From Mesorhizobium japonicum MAFF 303099 (GTDB lineage: Bacteria; Pseudomonadota; Alphaproteobacteria; Rhizobiales; Rhizobiaceae): a stretch of 64,000 nt of DNA. The notes below the pieces were generated by a model. The model ran no database searches and had not been told where the DNA came from. It saw only the letters and a list, made by a program, of their open reading frames with translations. The DNA lies in assembly GCF_000009625.1 (NCBI RefSeq), contig NC_002678.2:1984001-2048000 (forward strand). The letters are read 5' to 3'. The position numbers were made by a program, and so were the translations under genes. Each line of letters starts with the position of its first letter. Position 1 is the stretch's first letter. Positions 45,983-54,918 of this stretch are shown here, piece by piece.

Positions 45983-46005
45983 AATATAGCCTATTGCATA
46001 ATGTT
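45983..46005. promoter_or_regulatory. Candidate MntR box of mntH
   Basis: A 23-bp AT-rich stretch, reading GCAATAGGCTATATT on the minus strand in its left half, resembles the enterobacterial MntR box (GCAAAGGCTATGTT). It lies 51 bases before the mntH start and overlaps the probable promoter. Similarity is by eye only. Confidence 0.4.
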
Positions 46006-46056
46006 GAGCCATGGCATAGCTTATGGACGTCCCCGGAAGTCTCGGAAAGCCCTTTC

Positions 46057-47421
46057 ATGTCAGACGCAGAAGCCACAGCCCCTCGATCCTCATGGCGGTT
46101 CGCCGGACGGGACGAGGACGACCAGCCCAGCCTGCGCGAAGTCAATTCCACCATCGCGGTGCCGAGCTCGGGCGTCTGGTTCCGCCGGCTGTTCGCCTTC
46201 ATGGGGCCGGGCTATATGGTTTCGGTCGGCTATATGGATCCGGGCAACTGGGCGACCGACCTCGCCGGCGGCGCCCAGTTCGGCTACACGCTGCTGTTCG
46301 TCATCATGCTGTCCAACCTGATGGCGATCCTGTTGCAGGCGCTGGCCGCGCGGCTTGGCATCGCCACCGGCCGCGATCTCGCTCAGGCCTGCCGCGCCTA
46401 TTATCCCCGCCCGGTCAATTTCGTGCTGTGGATCGCCTGCGAACTCGCCATCATCGCCTGTGACCTCGCCGAAGTCATCGGCACCGCGATCGCATTGAAG
46501 CTTCTGTTCGGCATTCCGCTGATCGGCGGCGCGATCCTCACCGCGCTCGACGCCTTCCTCGTGCTGCTGCTGATGAACAAGGGGTTCCGCTATCTCGAAG
46601 CCTTCGTCATCGCGCTTTTGATCATCATCTTCAGCTGCTTTGCCATCCAGATCTTCGTCGCCGCTCCACCGGCCGGCACGATCCTGCATTCGATGTTCGT
46701 GCCGTCCTCGGAGATCGTCACCAATCCGGCGATGCTCTACATCGCCATCGGCATCATCGGCGCCACGGTCATGCCGCACAATCTCTATCTGCACTCCTCG
46801 ATCGTGCAGACCCGTGCCTATGAGCGCACCGAAAAGGGCAAGCGCGACGCCATCAAATGGGCGACGACGGACTCCACCATCGCCCTGATGCTGGCTCTGT
46901 TCGTCAACGCCGCCATCCTGATCGTCTCGGCCGTCGCCTTCCACAACACCGGCCACCAGGATGTCGCCGAGATCGACCAGGCTTTCGAGCTGCTGTCACC
47001 GCTGCTCGGCCTCGGCATCGCCTCGATCCTGTTCGCCGTGGCGCTGCTCGCCTCCGGCCTGAATTCGACGGTGACGGCGACGCTTGCCGGCCAGATCATC
47101 ATGGAAGGCTTTCTGCGCCTGCGCATCCCCAACTGGGCGCGCCGGCTTCTGACGCGCGGCCTCGCCATCGTTCCCGTGGTGGTCGTCACCGCGCTCTATG
47201 GCGAGAAAGGCACCGGCCAGCTGCTGGTGTTCAGCCAGGTGATCCTGTCGATGCAACTGCCCTTCGCGGTGGTGCCGCTGGTGCAGTTCGTTTCCGACAA
47301 GAAGAAGATGGGCAACCTCGCCATTCCGCGCGGCGTCGCAGCCCTCGCCTGGGTGGTTGCCGCCATCATCCTCGTGCTCAATTTCAAGCTGCTCTACGAC
47401 ACCCTGTTCGGGGTTGGCTGA
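46057..47421 (+). CDS. mntH: Nramp manganese transporter MntH
   Basis: Proton-coupled Mn(II) importer, 454 residues. The metal motif DPGNWATD is in helix 1 ([19 protein letters not shown], near residue 60), and the helix-6 motif [15 protein letters not shown] is near residue 240; these are diagnostic of Nramp. About eleven membrane segments are seen. The ATG at 46057 is chosen by GGAAAG 8 bases upstream and by the family length; the frame extends further upstream without homology. It is divergent from mntR and probably repressed by it. Confidence 0.95.
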   Translation: MSDAEATAPRSSWRFAGRDEDDQPSLREVNSTIAVPSSGVWFRRLFAFMGPGYMVSVGYMDPGNWATDLAGGAQFGYTLLFVIMLSNLMAILLQALAARLGIATGRDLAQACRAYYPRPVNFVLWIACELAIIACDLAEVIGTAIALKLLFGIPLIGGAILTALDAFLVLLLMNKGFRYLEAFVIALLIIIFSCFAIQIFVAAPPAGTILHSMFVPSSEIVTNPAMLYIAIGIIGATVMPHNLYLHSSIVQTRAYERTEKGKRDAIKWATTDSTIALMLALFVNAAILIVSAVAFHNTGHQDVAEIDQAFELLSPLLGLGIASILFAVALLASGLNSTVTATLAGQIIMEGFLRLRIPNWARRLLTRGLAIVPVVVVTALYGEKGTGQLLVFSQVILSMQLPFAVVPLVQFVSDKKKMGNLAIPRGVAALAWVVAAIILVLNFKLLYDTLFGVG

Positions 47422-47475
47422 GTCTGGCGCGAATCCGGAGACAAACCGCAAGATCGCGCTATCTTTCCCGGTGCC

Positions 47476-48318
47476 ATGAGCAAAATTGAAGACATCAGGA
47501 AATTCTACGCCCGGCTGATGGCGGCCAATGCCGCCTCATCGGATCCACGCCTGGAGCAGGTCTTCGCCACTGTTCCGCGCGAAGCCTTTCTCGGCCCGGG
47601 GCCGTGGACGATCGTCGCCGGCAGCGGCAGGGTTACCACGCCGAGCGCCGACCCGGCCCATATCTACCAGAACGTGCTGGTGGCGCTCGATGCCGACAAG
47701 GGCATCAACAATGGCGAGCCGTTCCTGCACGCCATGTGGATCGGAAAATTGGCGCCGAAACCCGGCGAGGCCGTCACGCATGTCGGCGCCGGCACCGGCT
47801 ACTACTCCGCCGTGCTGGCCAGGCTGGTGTCACCTGGCGGCACCGTCACCGCCTTCGAGCTCGAAGGCAGGCTGGCCGATCTGGCGCGCAAAAATCTCGA
47901 AATCTACGGCAATGCGACGGTCATCCATGGCGACGCCGTGACCAGGCCCTTGCCGCCATCCGACATCATCTATGTCAACGCCGGCGTCGTCGCCCCGCCG
48001 GTCGGATGGCTTAAGGCGTTGCGCCCCGGCGGCCGCATGATCTTCCCCTGGCGCCCATCCGAACGCGTCCCGCTGGCGGTGATGGTGACCCGCACCGAAA
48101 AGGGCTTTGCCTGCGATCCCTTCATGCGCTCCTGGTTCATCCCCTGCATCGGTGCTTCGGTTGCGGATCTTGCGGCGAAGATCCCGACACCCGAGCAAGC
48201 GACGCGCAGCCGGTCGATATGGCTGACGCAGCACAAGGCGCCGGATCGCACCGCTACGGCGATCTTCGGCGACGTCTGGTTCTCGACGAAAGACGTCCGT
48301 GCCAAACCCGGCAGCTGA
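47476..48318 (+). CDS. Protein-isoaspartate-methyltransferase-like enzyme
   Basis: A 280-residue PCMT-type methyltransferase. The SAM motif VTHVGAGTGYYSAVLA is near residue 97, and the pre-motif QNVLVALDADKGINNGEPFLHAMWIGKLAPKPGE matches the family's substrate-gate region. Such proteins repair L-isoaspartyl residues, but several PCMT-like alphaproteobacterial proteins lack the canonical TISQPxxVA segment, as here, so the substrate may differ. It follows mntH after 54 bases but is probably independent. The ribosome-binding site is weak. Confidence 0.78.
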   Translation: MSKIEDIRKFYARLMAANAASSDPRLEQVFATVPREAFLGPGPWTIVAGSGRVTTPSADPAHIYQNVLVALDADKGINNGEPFLHAMWIGKLAPKPGEAVTHVGAGTGYYSAVLARLVSPGGTVTAFELEGRLADLARKNLEIYGNATVIHGDAVTRPLPPSDIIYVNAGVVAPPVGWLKALRPGGRMIFPWRPSERVPLAVMVTRTEKGFACDPFMRSWFIPCIGASVADLAAKIPTPEQATRSRSIWLTQHKAPDRTATAIFGDVWFSTKDVRAKPGS

Positions 48319-48435
48319 GGCATCGATGCGCGGATTTGGCCAAAATTTCTCAGGCCCTGTCGGGGCGGGTGCGGGCCAGCCGTCCTTGGGCCACAATCCG
48401 CCCGCGACGGCGTGGATGGAACAAGGGAGAGACCC

Positions 48436-49086
48436 ATGAGAAAGATCATCGCCGCCACCTTCGTCAGCCTCGACGGTGTCATGCAGGCCCCCGGCGGACC
48501 GGAAGAGGATCCGGTCGGCGGCTTCAAGTTCGGCGGCTGGACCTTCCATTACTTTGACGAGGTGGGCGGCGCGGCAATGGATGAACTCTTCTCCAAACCC
48601 TTCACCTTGCTGCTCGGCCGCAGAACCTACGACATCTTTACCGCCTACTGGCCGTATCAGAAAGATCCGATCGCCGATGCCTTCAACCCCGCGACCAAAT
48701 ATGTGGCGACGCATCGGCCTGACACACTCACCTGGCAGAACACGCAATGGCTCGGGGAAGATATCGTTGCGGCGCTACGCCGCCTCAGCAAGCAGGATGG
48801 ACCCGACCTGCTCATCCAGCGATCGGCCGACCTGATCCAGACCTTGCTCGCCAACGGGCTGATCGACGAAATCCGGCTGATGATCTTCCCGCTGTTGCTG
48901 GGCAAGGGCAAGCGTCTGTTCGGCGATGGCGCAATGCCGGCCGCGTTCAAGCTTGTGAAGTCGCAGACGTCCAGCACCGGCGTCATCATCGCGACTTACG
49001 AACGATCAGGCGAAATCGAGGTCGGCTCCTTTGTCATGGGCGAACCGTCCGTCGCCGAGCTGGAGCGGCGCAGGAACTGGAAGTAG
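48436..49086 (+). CDS. RibD C-terminal/dihydrofolate-reductase-family protein
   Basis: A 216-residue protein of the RibD_C family (DHFR-like fold, NADPH-binding). It begins MRKIIAATFVSLDGVMQAPGG and has LLLGRRTYDIFTAYWP, the glycine turn in IFPLLLGKGKRLFGDG, and a central segment GPDLLIQRSADLIQTLL in place of the usual GGxxLxxxLL. The ATG at 48436 has GGGAGAG upstream; the longer frame lacks one. Reductase activity on an unknown substrate is likely. It is followed by a LysR gene in convergent orientation, with a 16-bp palindrome (49111-49126) in between. Confidence 0.88.
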   Translation: MRKIIAATFVSLDGVMQAPGGPEEDPVGGFKFGGWTFHYFDEVGGAAMDELFSKPFTLLLGRRTYDIFTAYWPYQKDPIADAFNPATKYVATHRPDTLTWQNTQWLGEDIVAALRRLSKQDGPDLLIQRSADLIQTLLANGLIDEIRLMIFPLLLGKGKRLFGDGAMPAAFKLVKSQTSSTGVIIATYERSGEIEVGSFVMGEPSVAELERRRNWK

Positions 49087-49147
49087 CGGACGGCCTTGGT
49101 TACCTTTCCTCTCCCTCCGGAGGGAGGAACCCAAGTTCCGCTTGGTC

Positions 49148-50017
49148 TCAAGCCGCCGCCGGTCGCCGCGCCAGCCCATCCCTGATATGCCGCGCGAATT
49201 CCTGCGCGGCCGGGCCGACGCCGTGCCGCGGCAGATGCAGATTGATGGCAAAATTCGGCAGTGGCGGCAGACCGACATCGAACGGCAAGATGTCGAGATC
49301 GGCCGGCACGGTGGAGGCCAGCCAGGTGGTGACGGCGAGGTCGGAGCGCACGGTCGCCGTCGTGGCGTCGATGTTGCCGTTCTCGAACACGGTGCGCCAC
49401 TCCAGCCCATGCTCGTTGAGCGCCGCAAGCACGACAGGGCGAAAGGCGCAGGTGTCGGCGACGATCGACACCGGCAGCGGCCGCTTGGCGCGGGCAACGC
49501 CGCCTCTGGCGCCGACCCAGACCAGCCGGTCGATGGCCAGGCATTCGCCCGATGTCGGGCCGACCCGTTCCTCGATCACCGCGAGGTCGATGGTTCCGGC
49601 CGCTAGTGCTGACGCCAGTTCCGGCGATGACGCGCAGACCAGCGAGATCTCGACCTGCGGATAGGTCTCGGCATAGGCCTTGAGCACCGGCGCCAGCAGC
49701 GTGCCGACCAGATCATAGGGCACGCCGAGCCGCACCTGGCCGGCGACGGCCGAGCCCGCCATCTCGGCCCAGATCTCGTCATTGAGGCTGAGCAGGCGCT
49801 TGGCCTTGTCGAACAGCCGCTCGCCGGATCGCGTCAGGCGCAGGCCGCGCCGGTCGCGCTCGAACAGGACGCAGCCGAGCGTCTGTTCCAGCCGCTTGAC
49901 CTGCTGGCTGACGGCGCCTTGGGTCAGGTGCAGCGCATTGGCCGCCGCCGTCATGCTGGCCTTGTCGGCGACCATGACGAAGGTGCGCATCAGCGCCGTA
50001 TCGAGATTGCGGATCAT
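49148..50017 (-). CDS. LysR-family regulator of the LysE exporter (ArgP/LysG-like)
   Basis: A 289-residue LysR protein with winged helix at 5-65 (LDTALMRTFVMVADKASMTAAANALHLTQGAVSQQVKRLE). It is divergent from a LysE-family gene, the standard LysG/LysE layout in which the regulator senses an amino acid and turns on its export. An ATGCT-N7-AGCAT dyad at 50031-50047 in the shared region may be its site. The ATG at 50017 gives the usual family start; the longer frame is not LysR-like. The amino acid is unknown. Confidence 0.88.
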   Translation of the reverse strand: MIRNLDTALMRTFVMVADKASMTAAANALHLTQGAVSQQVKRLEQTLGCVLFERDRRGLRLTRSGERLFDKAKRLLSLNDEIWAEMAGSAVAGQVRLGVPYDLVGTLLAPVLKAYAETYPQVEISLVCASSPELASALAAGTIDLAVIEERVGPTSGECLAIDRLVWVGARGGVARAKRPLPVSIVADTCAFRPVVLAALNEHGLEWRTVFENGNIDATTATVRSDLAVTTWLASTVPADLDILPFDVGLPPLPNFAINLHLPRHGVGPAAQEFARHIRDGLARRPAAA

Positions 50018-50112
50018 GTCGCCATTATAGATGCTAATGCCAAGCATCGCAAACATTGCATTTACTGATGCCAGGTCAAGCCTACTATGGAGCCTTCGAC
50101 GTAGGACGCCCG

Positions 50113-50712
50113 ATGCTCCAGCCTATCCTGCCGCTCATCCTGTTTGCCTTCGTGGCCACCGCCACGCCCGGCATCGCGACGACCTTGTCGACCGCCTCGG
50201 GCGCGCAGTTCGGCTTTCGCCGTTCGGTCCCGCTGATGATCGGCAGCGCCGCCGGCCTCGCCACGGTGACGGGGGCTGCCGCCGCCGGGCTCGCGGGCCT
50301 GCTGTTTGCGGTGCCTTCGCTGCAAATGGCGATAAAGGTGATCGGCTCGCTCTATCTCCTGTGGCTGGCGCTCAAGATCGGCCGCGCCGGACCGCCCAAT
50401 CTCGATGTGACCATGGCGAAACCGAACAGCTTCCTTGGCGGCGCCGGCATCCAGTGGATGAATCCCAAGGGCTGGGCGATGGGGCTTGGTGCGGCGGCCT
50501 CGTTCGCCGCACTGGCCGATGGACCAGGACACCTCGCTCTGCTGCTCGGCTCGACCTTCGGCCTCGCCGCCGCCGTTTCGCTGTCCGTCTGGTGCATGGC
50601 CGGCATGGTGCTGGCCCGGCTGCTCAAGACCGAATGGCAATGGCGCGCGCTCAACATCGTGCTGGCGCTGGTGCTGGCCGCGTCGATCATCCCGATGTGG
50701 CGGTCGGCTTAG
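50113..50712 (+). CDS. LysE-family amino-acid exporter
   Basis: A 199-residue LysE/RhtB-type exporter with six hydrophobic segments. Family marks are FVATATPGIATTLSTASGAQFGFRR near the start (the ATPGP-like motif), KVIGSLYLLWLALKIGR, and GIQWMNPKGWAM in the middle. The ATG at 50113 has AGGAC 6 bases upstream; an upstream in-frame ATG at 50056 would overlap the regulatory dyad. It probably exports a small amino acid or peptide under control of the divergent LysR protein. Confidence 0.87.
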   Translation: MLQPILPLILFAFVATATPGIATTLSTASGAQFGFRRSVPLMIGSAAGLATVTGAAAAGLAGLLFAVPSLQMAIKVIGSLYLLWLALKIGRAGPPNLDVTMAKPNSFLGGAGIQWMNPKGWAMGLGAAASFAALADGPGHLALLLGSTFGLAAAVSLSVWCMAGMVLARLLKTEWQWRALNIVLALVLAASIIPMWRSA

Positions 50713-50733
50713 GACACTCAAGCTAAGTCTGCG

Positions 50734-50886
50734 CCAGCACCCCCACCCGGACCTTCGGTCCGACCTCCCCACGAGGGGGAGGTCGGGAGCGCACCTTTTG
50801 CGGCGTTTCCATAAGAGTATTGTCGCATGGGCGGACAAGGCGCTTCCTCACCCTCCCCTTGTGGAGGGTCGGGGTGGGGGTGCTGG
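50734..50886. repeat. Large intergenic inverted repeat
   Basis: Arms CCAGCACCCCCACCC (50734-50748) and GGGTGGGGGTGCTGG (50872-50886) are perfect inverted copies 123 bases apart. Inside are a second palindrome GGACCTTCGGTCC and CCTCCCCACGAGGGGGAGG. It fills the 200-base gap between convergent genes and may terminate both; it resembles REP-type composite elements. Confidence 0.75.
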
Positions 50887-50912
50887 TCGCAACGCGAACC
50901 AGCCCTTGACCC

Positions 50913-51707
50913 TCAAGCCGCGTAACGCGCCGCCGGCTTGTCGGCGTGCAGGCTGCCGTAAAAGGCCTGGCGGGCGCCGAGGAAGGTGTCCAGCTTGGCG
51001 GCATCGGCAAGTGCCGGCACGGTGACGGCTTCGCCCCTGGCCAGGCCGACAAGCGCGGCATCGACCATATCGTCGGCGGACATGATGATTTCCTTCGGAA
51101 GCTGGTCGATATCGCTGCCGGCCAGTTCCCAGAAATCGGTCCGGGTCGCGCCGGGAAGCACCACCTGCACCTTCACGCCAGTACCCGCCACCTCGCGGTG
51201 CAGCGCCTCGGTGAAGTTGACGACATAGGCCTTGGTGCCGCTGTAGATGCCGCCGAACGAGGTTTCATAGGCGAGCACCGAGGCGATGTTGACGATGGCG
51301 CCGCGGTTGCGCGCCAGAAGACCCGGCAGCACCGCACGGGTCAAACGGGTCAAGGCGATGACATTGACCTTGATCATGCGTTCGGCCGCGTCGGCGTCGG
51401 CCGTTGCCACCACCTGCTGGCCGCCAAGGCCGGCATTGTTGACCAGCAGCGTCACGCTGTCGTCGGCCGATATCGCCTGCTCGACGCGGCGCACATCATC
51501 GTCGTCGGAGAGATCGGCGCTGATCACGCTGACCTTGCGGTCGTAGGCGTAACGCAGCTTCTCGGCCAGTTCCTCGAGCCGGTCGGCGCGCCGCGCTACC
51601 AGCACGAGATCATAGCCCTGCCCTGCCAGCCTGTCCGCATAGATCGCGCCGATGCCAGACGACGCGCCGGTGACGACCGCCGTGCCCTTGTTTGCCTGTC
51701 CACTCAT
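50913..51707 (-). CDS. SDR-family oxidoreductase
   Basis: A 264-residue classical short-chain dehydrogenase: TGASSGIG at about 13-20, NNAGLGG near 90, the serine in NIASVLA and the catalytic pair in YSGTK near 156. The ARRADRLEEL stretch after strand 2 suggests NADP binding. AAGGAA precedes the ATG. It is divergent from a MarR gene, with two matching palindromes in the shared region, so it is probably derepressed by the MarR ligand. Substrate unknown. Confidence 0.9.
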   Translation of the reverse strand: MSGQANKGTAVVTGASSGIGAIYADRLAGQGYDLVLVARRADRLEELAEKLRYAYDRKVSVISADLSDDDDVRRVEQAISADDSVTLLVNNAGLGGQQVVATADADAAERMIKVNVIALTRLTRAVLPGLLARNRGAIVNIASVLAYETSFGGIYSGTKAYVVNFTEALHREVAGTGVKVQVVLPGATRTDFWELAGSDIDQLPKEIIMSADDMVDAALVGLARGEAVTVPALADAAKLDTFLGARQAFYGSLHADKPAARYAA

Positions 51708-51799
51708 TGTCCTGTTCCTTCTGTCTCTGTTCGCTTCGAACTGGCAGCCGTCGCCGCAGGCATTCGCCTCGGCTCGCCGGCGCGCCGCCTGATTGAGTT

Positions 51800-51841
51800 A
51801 GTGGCATATGCCACTTTCGACGAAGTAGGCATATGCCACTA
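51800..51841. promoter_or_regulatory. Two MarR operator palindromes
   Basis: AGTGGCATATGCCACT at 51800-51815 is a perfect 16-bp palindrome; 25 bases on, the core GGCATATGCC (51828-51837) recurs with CACT on its right side. Both lie between the divergent SDR and MarR genes and are the only strong dyads there, as expected for MarR dimer sites. Confidence 0.8.
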
Positions 51842-51918
51842 TCTTGTCAATAAGTGTGTTCGGGATTATTTGTCGGGCAGCGGCCGGACAGAATTTTCAC
51901 CGGTGCCGAGGAACCACC

Positions 51919-52374
51919 ATGCCGAAAGACACGCTGCCCGGGCTGACAGCCTGCAACTACGCCTTGCTGCGGCGCGCGACGCGCAAGCTCGGCCAGTTCT
52001 ATGACGACGTGCAGGCCCCGTCCGGCCTCAAGGCCACGCAGCAAGGCCTGCTCTACCAGATCCACATCGGCGACGAACCGGCCATGGGCGCCATTGCCGC
52101 TGCCCTGGTCATGGACCTTTCGGCGCTCGGCCACACGCTGAAGCCGCTGATCCGCGACGGTTTTGTCGAGACCTTCGCCGATCCGGACGACCGCCGCATC
52201 AAGCGGGTACGGCTGACCCAGCAAGGGCTGGTCAAGCTCGATGAGGCGATGAAGCTGTGGCAGGTCGCCCAGCAACGCTTCGAAGAAGTGGCGGGTAAGG
52301 AAAAGGCGGAACGCCTGCGCGCCGTGCTGGATGACATCAGCGCGCTGGACTTTGATTTGCCGCCGGCTACCTAA
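51919..52374 (+). CDS. MarR-family regulator
   Basis: A 151-residue MarR protein. The winged helix is at about 55-100 (MGAIAAALVMDLSALGHTLKPLIRDGFVE, then DPDDRRIKRVRLTQQG), flanked by dimer helices. The ATG at 51919 has GAGGAA upstream; an earlier in-frame ATG at 51844 overlaps the operator. It is divergent from an SDR gene, and two palindromes lie between them. It most likely represses both genes until a small phenolic or lipophilic ligand binds; the ligand is unknown. Confidence 0.9.
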   Translation: MPKDTLPGLTACNYALLRRATRKLGQFYDDVQAPSGLKATQQGLLYQIHIGDEPAMGAIAAALVMDLSALGHTLKPLIRDGFVETFADPDDRRIKRVRLTQQGLVKLDEAMKLWQVAQQRFEEVAGKEKAERLRAVLDDISALDFDLPPAT

Positions 52375-52380
52375 GCAATG

Positions 52381-52426
52381 CCAGGAAAAGTGTGAAACGG
52401 TTTTCCGTCGGGAATTGCGTCAAAAT
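52381..52426. repeat. Palindromic intergenic repeat, short copy
   Basis: A 46-bp piece, GGAAAAGTGTGAAACGG plus GGAATTGCGTCAAAA, that matches the reverse complement of the 3' half of the element at 4319-4441. It lies between the MarR gene and the convergent MFS gene. Confidence 0.6.
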
Positions 52427-52455
52427 GGATTGGCAGCCGACGGCTTTCGAAGAGA

Positions 52456-53634
52456 CTATTCGGCCGGCATCGCGACCGGCCGTGCCGCCCAGCGGCCGGC
52501 CAGCACGATGCCCAGCCCGATCAACGGGAAGGCAGCCGCGACCAAACCGAGATCGACCGGCGCGCCGTAGCGCAGCACACCACCGCCGACCACCGCGCCA
52601 AGCGCCACCCCGAGATAGAGCGCCGACCCGTTGAGCGACAGCACGATCGGCGCGGCATCAGGCGCCAGCTTGATGATGCGGCTGGCCTGCGCCGGCGGGA
52701 ACGCCCAGCCGACGATGCCCCACGGCACCATCATTGCCATCAGCGCCGGCCCGGCAATGTGCTGCGGCAGGAAGGCCGGCACGACCGACAGCATCACCAG
52801 CATGGCCGCACTCAGCGTCAGCGACCAGCCGACGGTGCGGGTGGCACCGAAACGATCGGCCGCCTGGCCGCCGGCAATGTTGCCGATGACGGCGCCGACG
52901 CCGAAGGCGAGCAGCATGCCGGGCAGCGCGATCTGGCTGAGCCCGGCGCCCTCGATGGCGAGCGGCGCGACATAGGCAAAGACGGTGAAGGCGCCGGTCA
53001 GCGCCAGCAATGTCGTCACCAGGATCGGCATCACCCCGGGCCGCATGGCGGCCGCCAGCCGGCGCTTCAGCGGCAGCCTGGTGCCGACGATGCCGCGCGG
53101 CAGCCGGTACCACAGGATGGCGCCGGCAAGCGCGCCGAGCCCGGCAATGGCATAGAAGGTGCCGCGCCAGCCGGCGATCGTCGCGACCAGCGCGCCGAGC
53201 GGCGCACCGACGGCGACGGCCACTGTGGTGCCGCCGACGACAACGGCGATGGCGCGTGCCCGGTGATGATCATCGACCAGCGCCACCGCCGTACCCTGCG
53301 CGGTCGCGGCGAACAGGCCCGACGACAGCGCCATGATGACGCGCGCGATCAACAGCACTTCGAAGGAGGAACTCAAGGCGGCGGCAATGTTGCCGATGAC
53401 GAAGAACACCAGCGTCCACAGGATGACGCGGCGCCGGTCCCATTCGCCTGTCAGCGTCGCCAGGATCGGCGTGCCGATGGCGTAGGCGAGCGCGAAGGCG
53501 GTGATCAGCGTGCCGGCGAGCGGAATGGAAATGCCGGCATCCCTGGCAATGTCGGGCAGAAGGCTGGAGATGACGAAGCCCTCGGTCGAGATCGTGAACG
53601 ATCCGAGCGCAAGCCAGAAGAGGCGCTTGTCCAT
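52456..53634 (-). CDS. MFS transporter, DHA1 group
   Basis: A 392-residue twelve-helix exporter. It opens KRLFWLALGSFTISTEGFVISSLLPDIARDAG, close to the arabinose-efflux/SotB-like group, with the loop GEWDRRRVILWT and GAVIGNIAGGQAADRFGATR. AAGGAC precedes the ATG. A perfect GTTCAA-N6-TTGAAC dyad lies 14-31 bases upstream, and a divergent ArsR-type regulator gene starts 207 bases away, so it is probably repressed by that protein. Substrate unknown. Confidence 0.88.
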   Translation of the reverse strand: MDKRLFWLALGSFTISTEGFVISSLLPDIARDAGISIPLAGTLITAFALAYAIGTPILATLTGEWDRRRVILWTLVFFVIGNIAAALSSSFEVLLIARVIMALSSGLFAATAQGTAVALVDDHHRARAIAVVVGGTTVAVAVGAPLGALVATIAGWRGTFYAIAGLGALAGAILWYRLPRGIVGTRLPLKRRLAAAMRPGVMPILVTTLLALTGAFTVFAYVAPLAIEGAGLSQIALPGMLLAFGVGAVIGNIAGGQAADRFGATRTVGWSLTLSAAMLVMLSVVPAFLPQHIAGPALMAMMVPWGIVGWAFPPAQASRIIKLAPDAAPIVLSLNGSALYLGVALGAVVGGGVLRYGAPVDLGLVAAAFPLIGLGIVLAGRWAARPVAMPAE

Positions 53635-53647
53635 GGCAGGGTCCTTA

Positions 53648-53665
53648 GTTCAAAAGTTATTGAAC
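53648..53665. promoter_or_regulatory. Candidate ArsR-type operator
   Basis: Inverted repeat GTTCAAAAGTTATTGAAC with 6-base arms, only 14 bases before the MFS start codon. ArsR-type proteins bind AT-rich dyads of this sort, and an ArsR-type gene is divergent nearby. The rest of the gap up to 53840 shows nothing else. Confidence 0.5.
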
Positions 53666-53840
53666 AATTGGACATAACAGGGCATGATGTCAATGAAGCC
53701 AGGGCAAAATAGCTGAACCATCCTGACAGCCCTGTGTCAGCACGATCGTTCGGTACGGATAGAAACGGGAGAAACAGTGTGTACGGGCTGGCGAGGACGG
53801 ATGCGTTGAAATCGGCCCGAACTGCGCTTAGGTTCCAGCC

Positions 53841-54197
53841 ATGACGTTACCTCATCCCAATACGGACCAGATCAGCCTGCCGATCGTGCTTGGCGTGCTC
53901 GGCGACCCGACGCGGCTGGCCATCGTGCGCTATCTCGCCAGCAAGGAAGGCGTGGCGCTGAACTGCAGCCAGTTCCTCGATCTCGGTTCCAAGACCAATC
54001 TCAGCTACCACCTTGCCAAGCTGCGCGAGGCCGGCGTCACCCGCGCCGAAGTGGTCGGCACAAACCGCATGATCACGCTGCGCCGCGCCGACCTCGACGC
54101 CCGCTTCCCCGGCCTGCTCGACAGCGTCATCGCCGCCGCCGTCGATGACCCCGCTCTGCCGGCGGTCGGCGGCCACGATATTGAGATGCCGGCCTAA
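53841..54197 (+). CDS. ArsR-type helix-turn-helix regulator
   Basis: A 118-residue winged-helix protein. It has LPIVLGVLGDPTRLAIVRYLASKEG and SYHLAKLREAGVTRAEVVGTNRMITLRRADLDARFPGLLD, the ArsR fold with recognition helix TNLSYHLAKLREAG. The metal-binding CxC motif of ArsR/SmtB is absent; only one cysteine is present, so it probably senses something other than metal. It is divergent from an MFS exporter gene, its probable target. Confidence 0.85.
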   Translation: MTLPHPNTDQISLPIVLGVLGDPTRLAIVRYLASKEGVALNCSQFLDLGSKTNLSYHLAKLREAGVTRAEVVGTNRMITLRRADLDARFPGLLDSVIAAAVDDPALPAVGGHDIEMPA

Positions 54198-54230
54198 GTC
54201 TGCAGGTTCTGGGCTAAATTTCTGTCGCCG

Positions 54231-54701
54231 CTAGCGCTGCCAGAAACCGATATGAGGGGCGAGAAGCTCCTCCTCCATCTCGGGGATGGGGCCGTGGACC
54301 TCGACCGGCTTCTGCCCGGAGTCGAGGACCGTGCGCGAGGAGAGGTTCATCGTCGGATTCTCGGCATGGTCGCCAGTCAGCGTGAGAAGCTTGGTCTCCT
54401 CGAAGCCGTAGACCAGCCGGCCGATATTTGCCCAATAGAGCGTTCCTGTGCACATCGCACAGGGCTCGCCGGTCGAGACCAGCGTGCAGGACCACAGGAA
54501 TTCCGGCGGATAGGCGTCCGCGGCACGCCGGCCGAGTTCGGTTTCGGCGTGGCGCACGGTGTTGATGTTGCCTTGCCGCATCAGGATGTGATCATCGGGG
54601 CCGACGAGTACACAGCCGAAAGGATGGTGCCCATGCGCGGCAGCCTCGCGCGCGACGTCATTGGCGGCGCGCAGGTGGGCGAACATCTGGTCGCGGGTCA
54701 T
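54231..54701 (-). CDS. Nucleoside/guanine deaminase-like protein
   Basis: A 156-residue cytidine/deoxycytidylate deaminase-fold enzyme. The zinc site is H51-A-E53 and PCAMC (C81, C84), as in tRNA adenosine deaminase and guanine deaminase relatives. The order HAE...PCxxC fits guanine- or tRNA-type deaminases; the length is close to TadA-like proteins, but the surrounding residues (GNINTVRHAETELGRRAADAYPPEF) point to nucleoside deamination. GGAAGG lies about 10 bases before the ATG. The 217-base gap on its 5' side shows no gene. Confidence 0.85.
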   Translation of the reverse strand: MTRDQMFAHLRAANDVAREAAAHGHHPFGCVLVGPDDHILMRQGNINTVRHAETELGRRAADAYPPEFLWSCTLVSTGEPCAMCTGTLYWANIGRLVYGFEETKLLTLTGDHAENPTMNLSSRTVLDSGQKPVEVHGPIPEMEEELLAPHIGFWQR

Positions 54702-54918
54702 CGCTTGGTGCCTTCCGGGCCTGTCTCAGCGGATATCCCACATCAACTCCGGGACGGCATGGATGGTAGCAGATGGAATGCTGCCTCGCGATAGCCATGG
54801 GCGGGCTGCGCGGTGGTTCCGGCTGCCCCAAAAGGTGGGGACTTGATTAGAAAGGCGGCGGCTTGATAACGAAGACGGGCCGGAGTCCCGATGGGGCCGC
54901 ACCATGGGAGCCCGCCGC

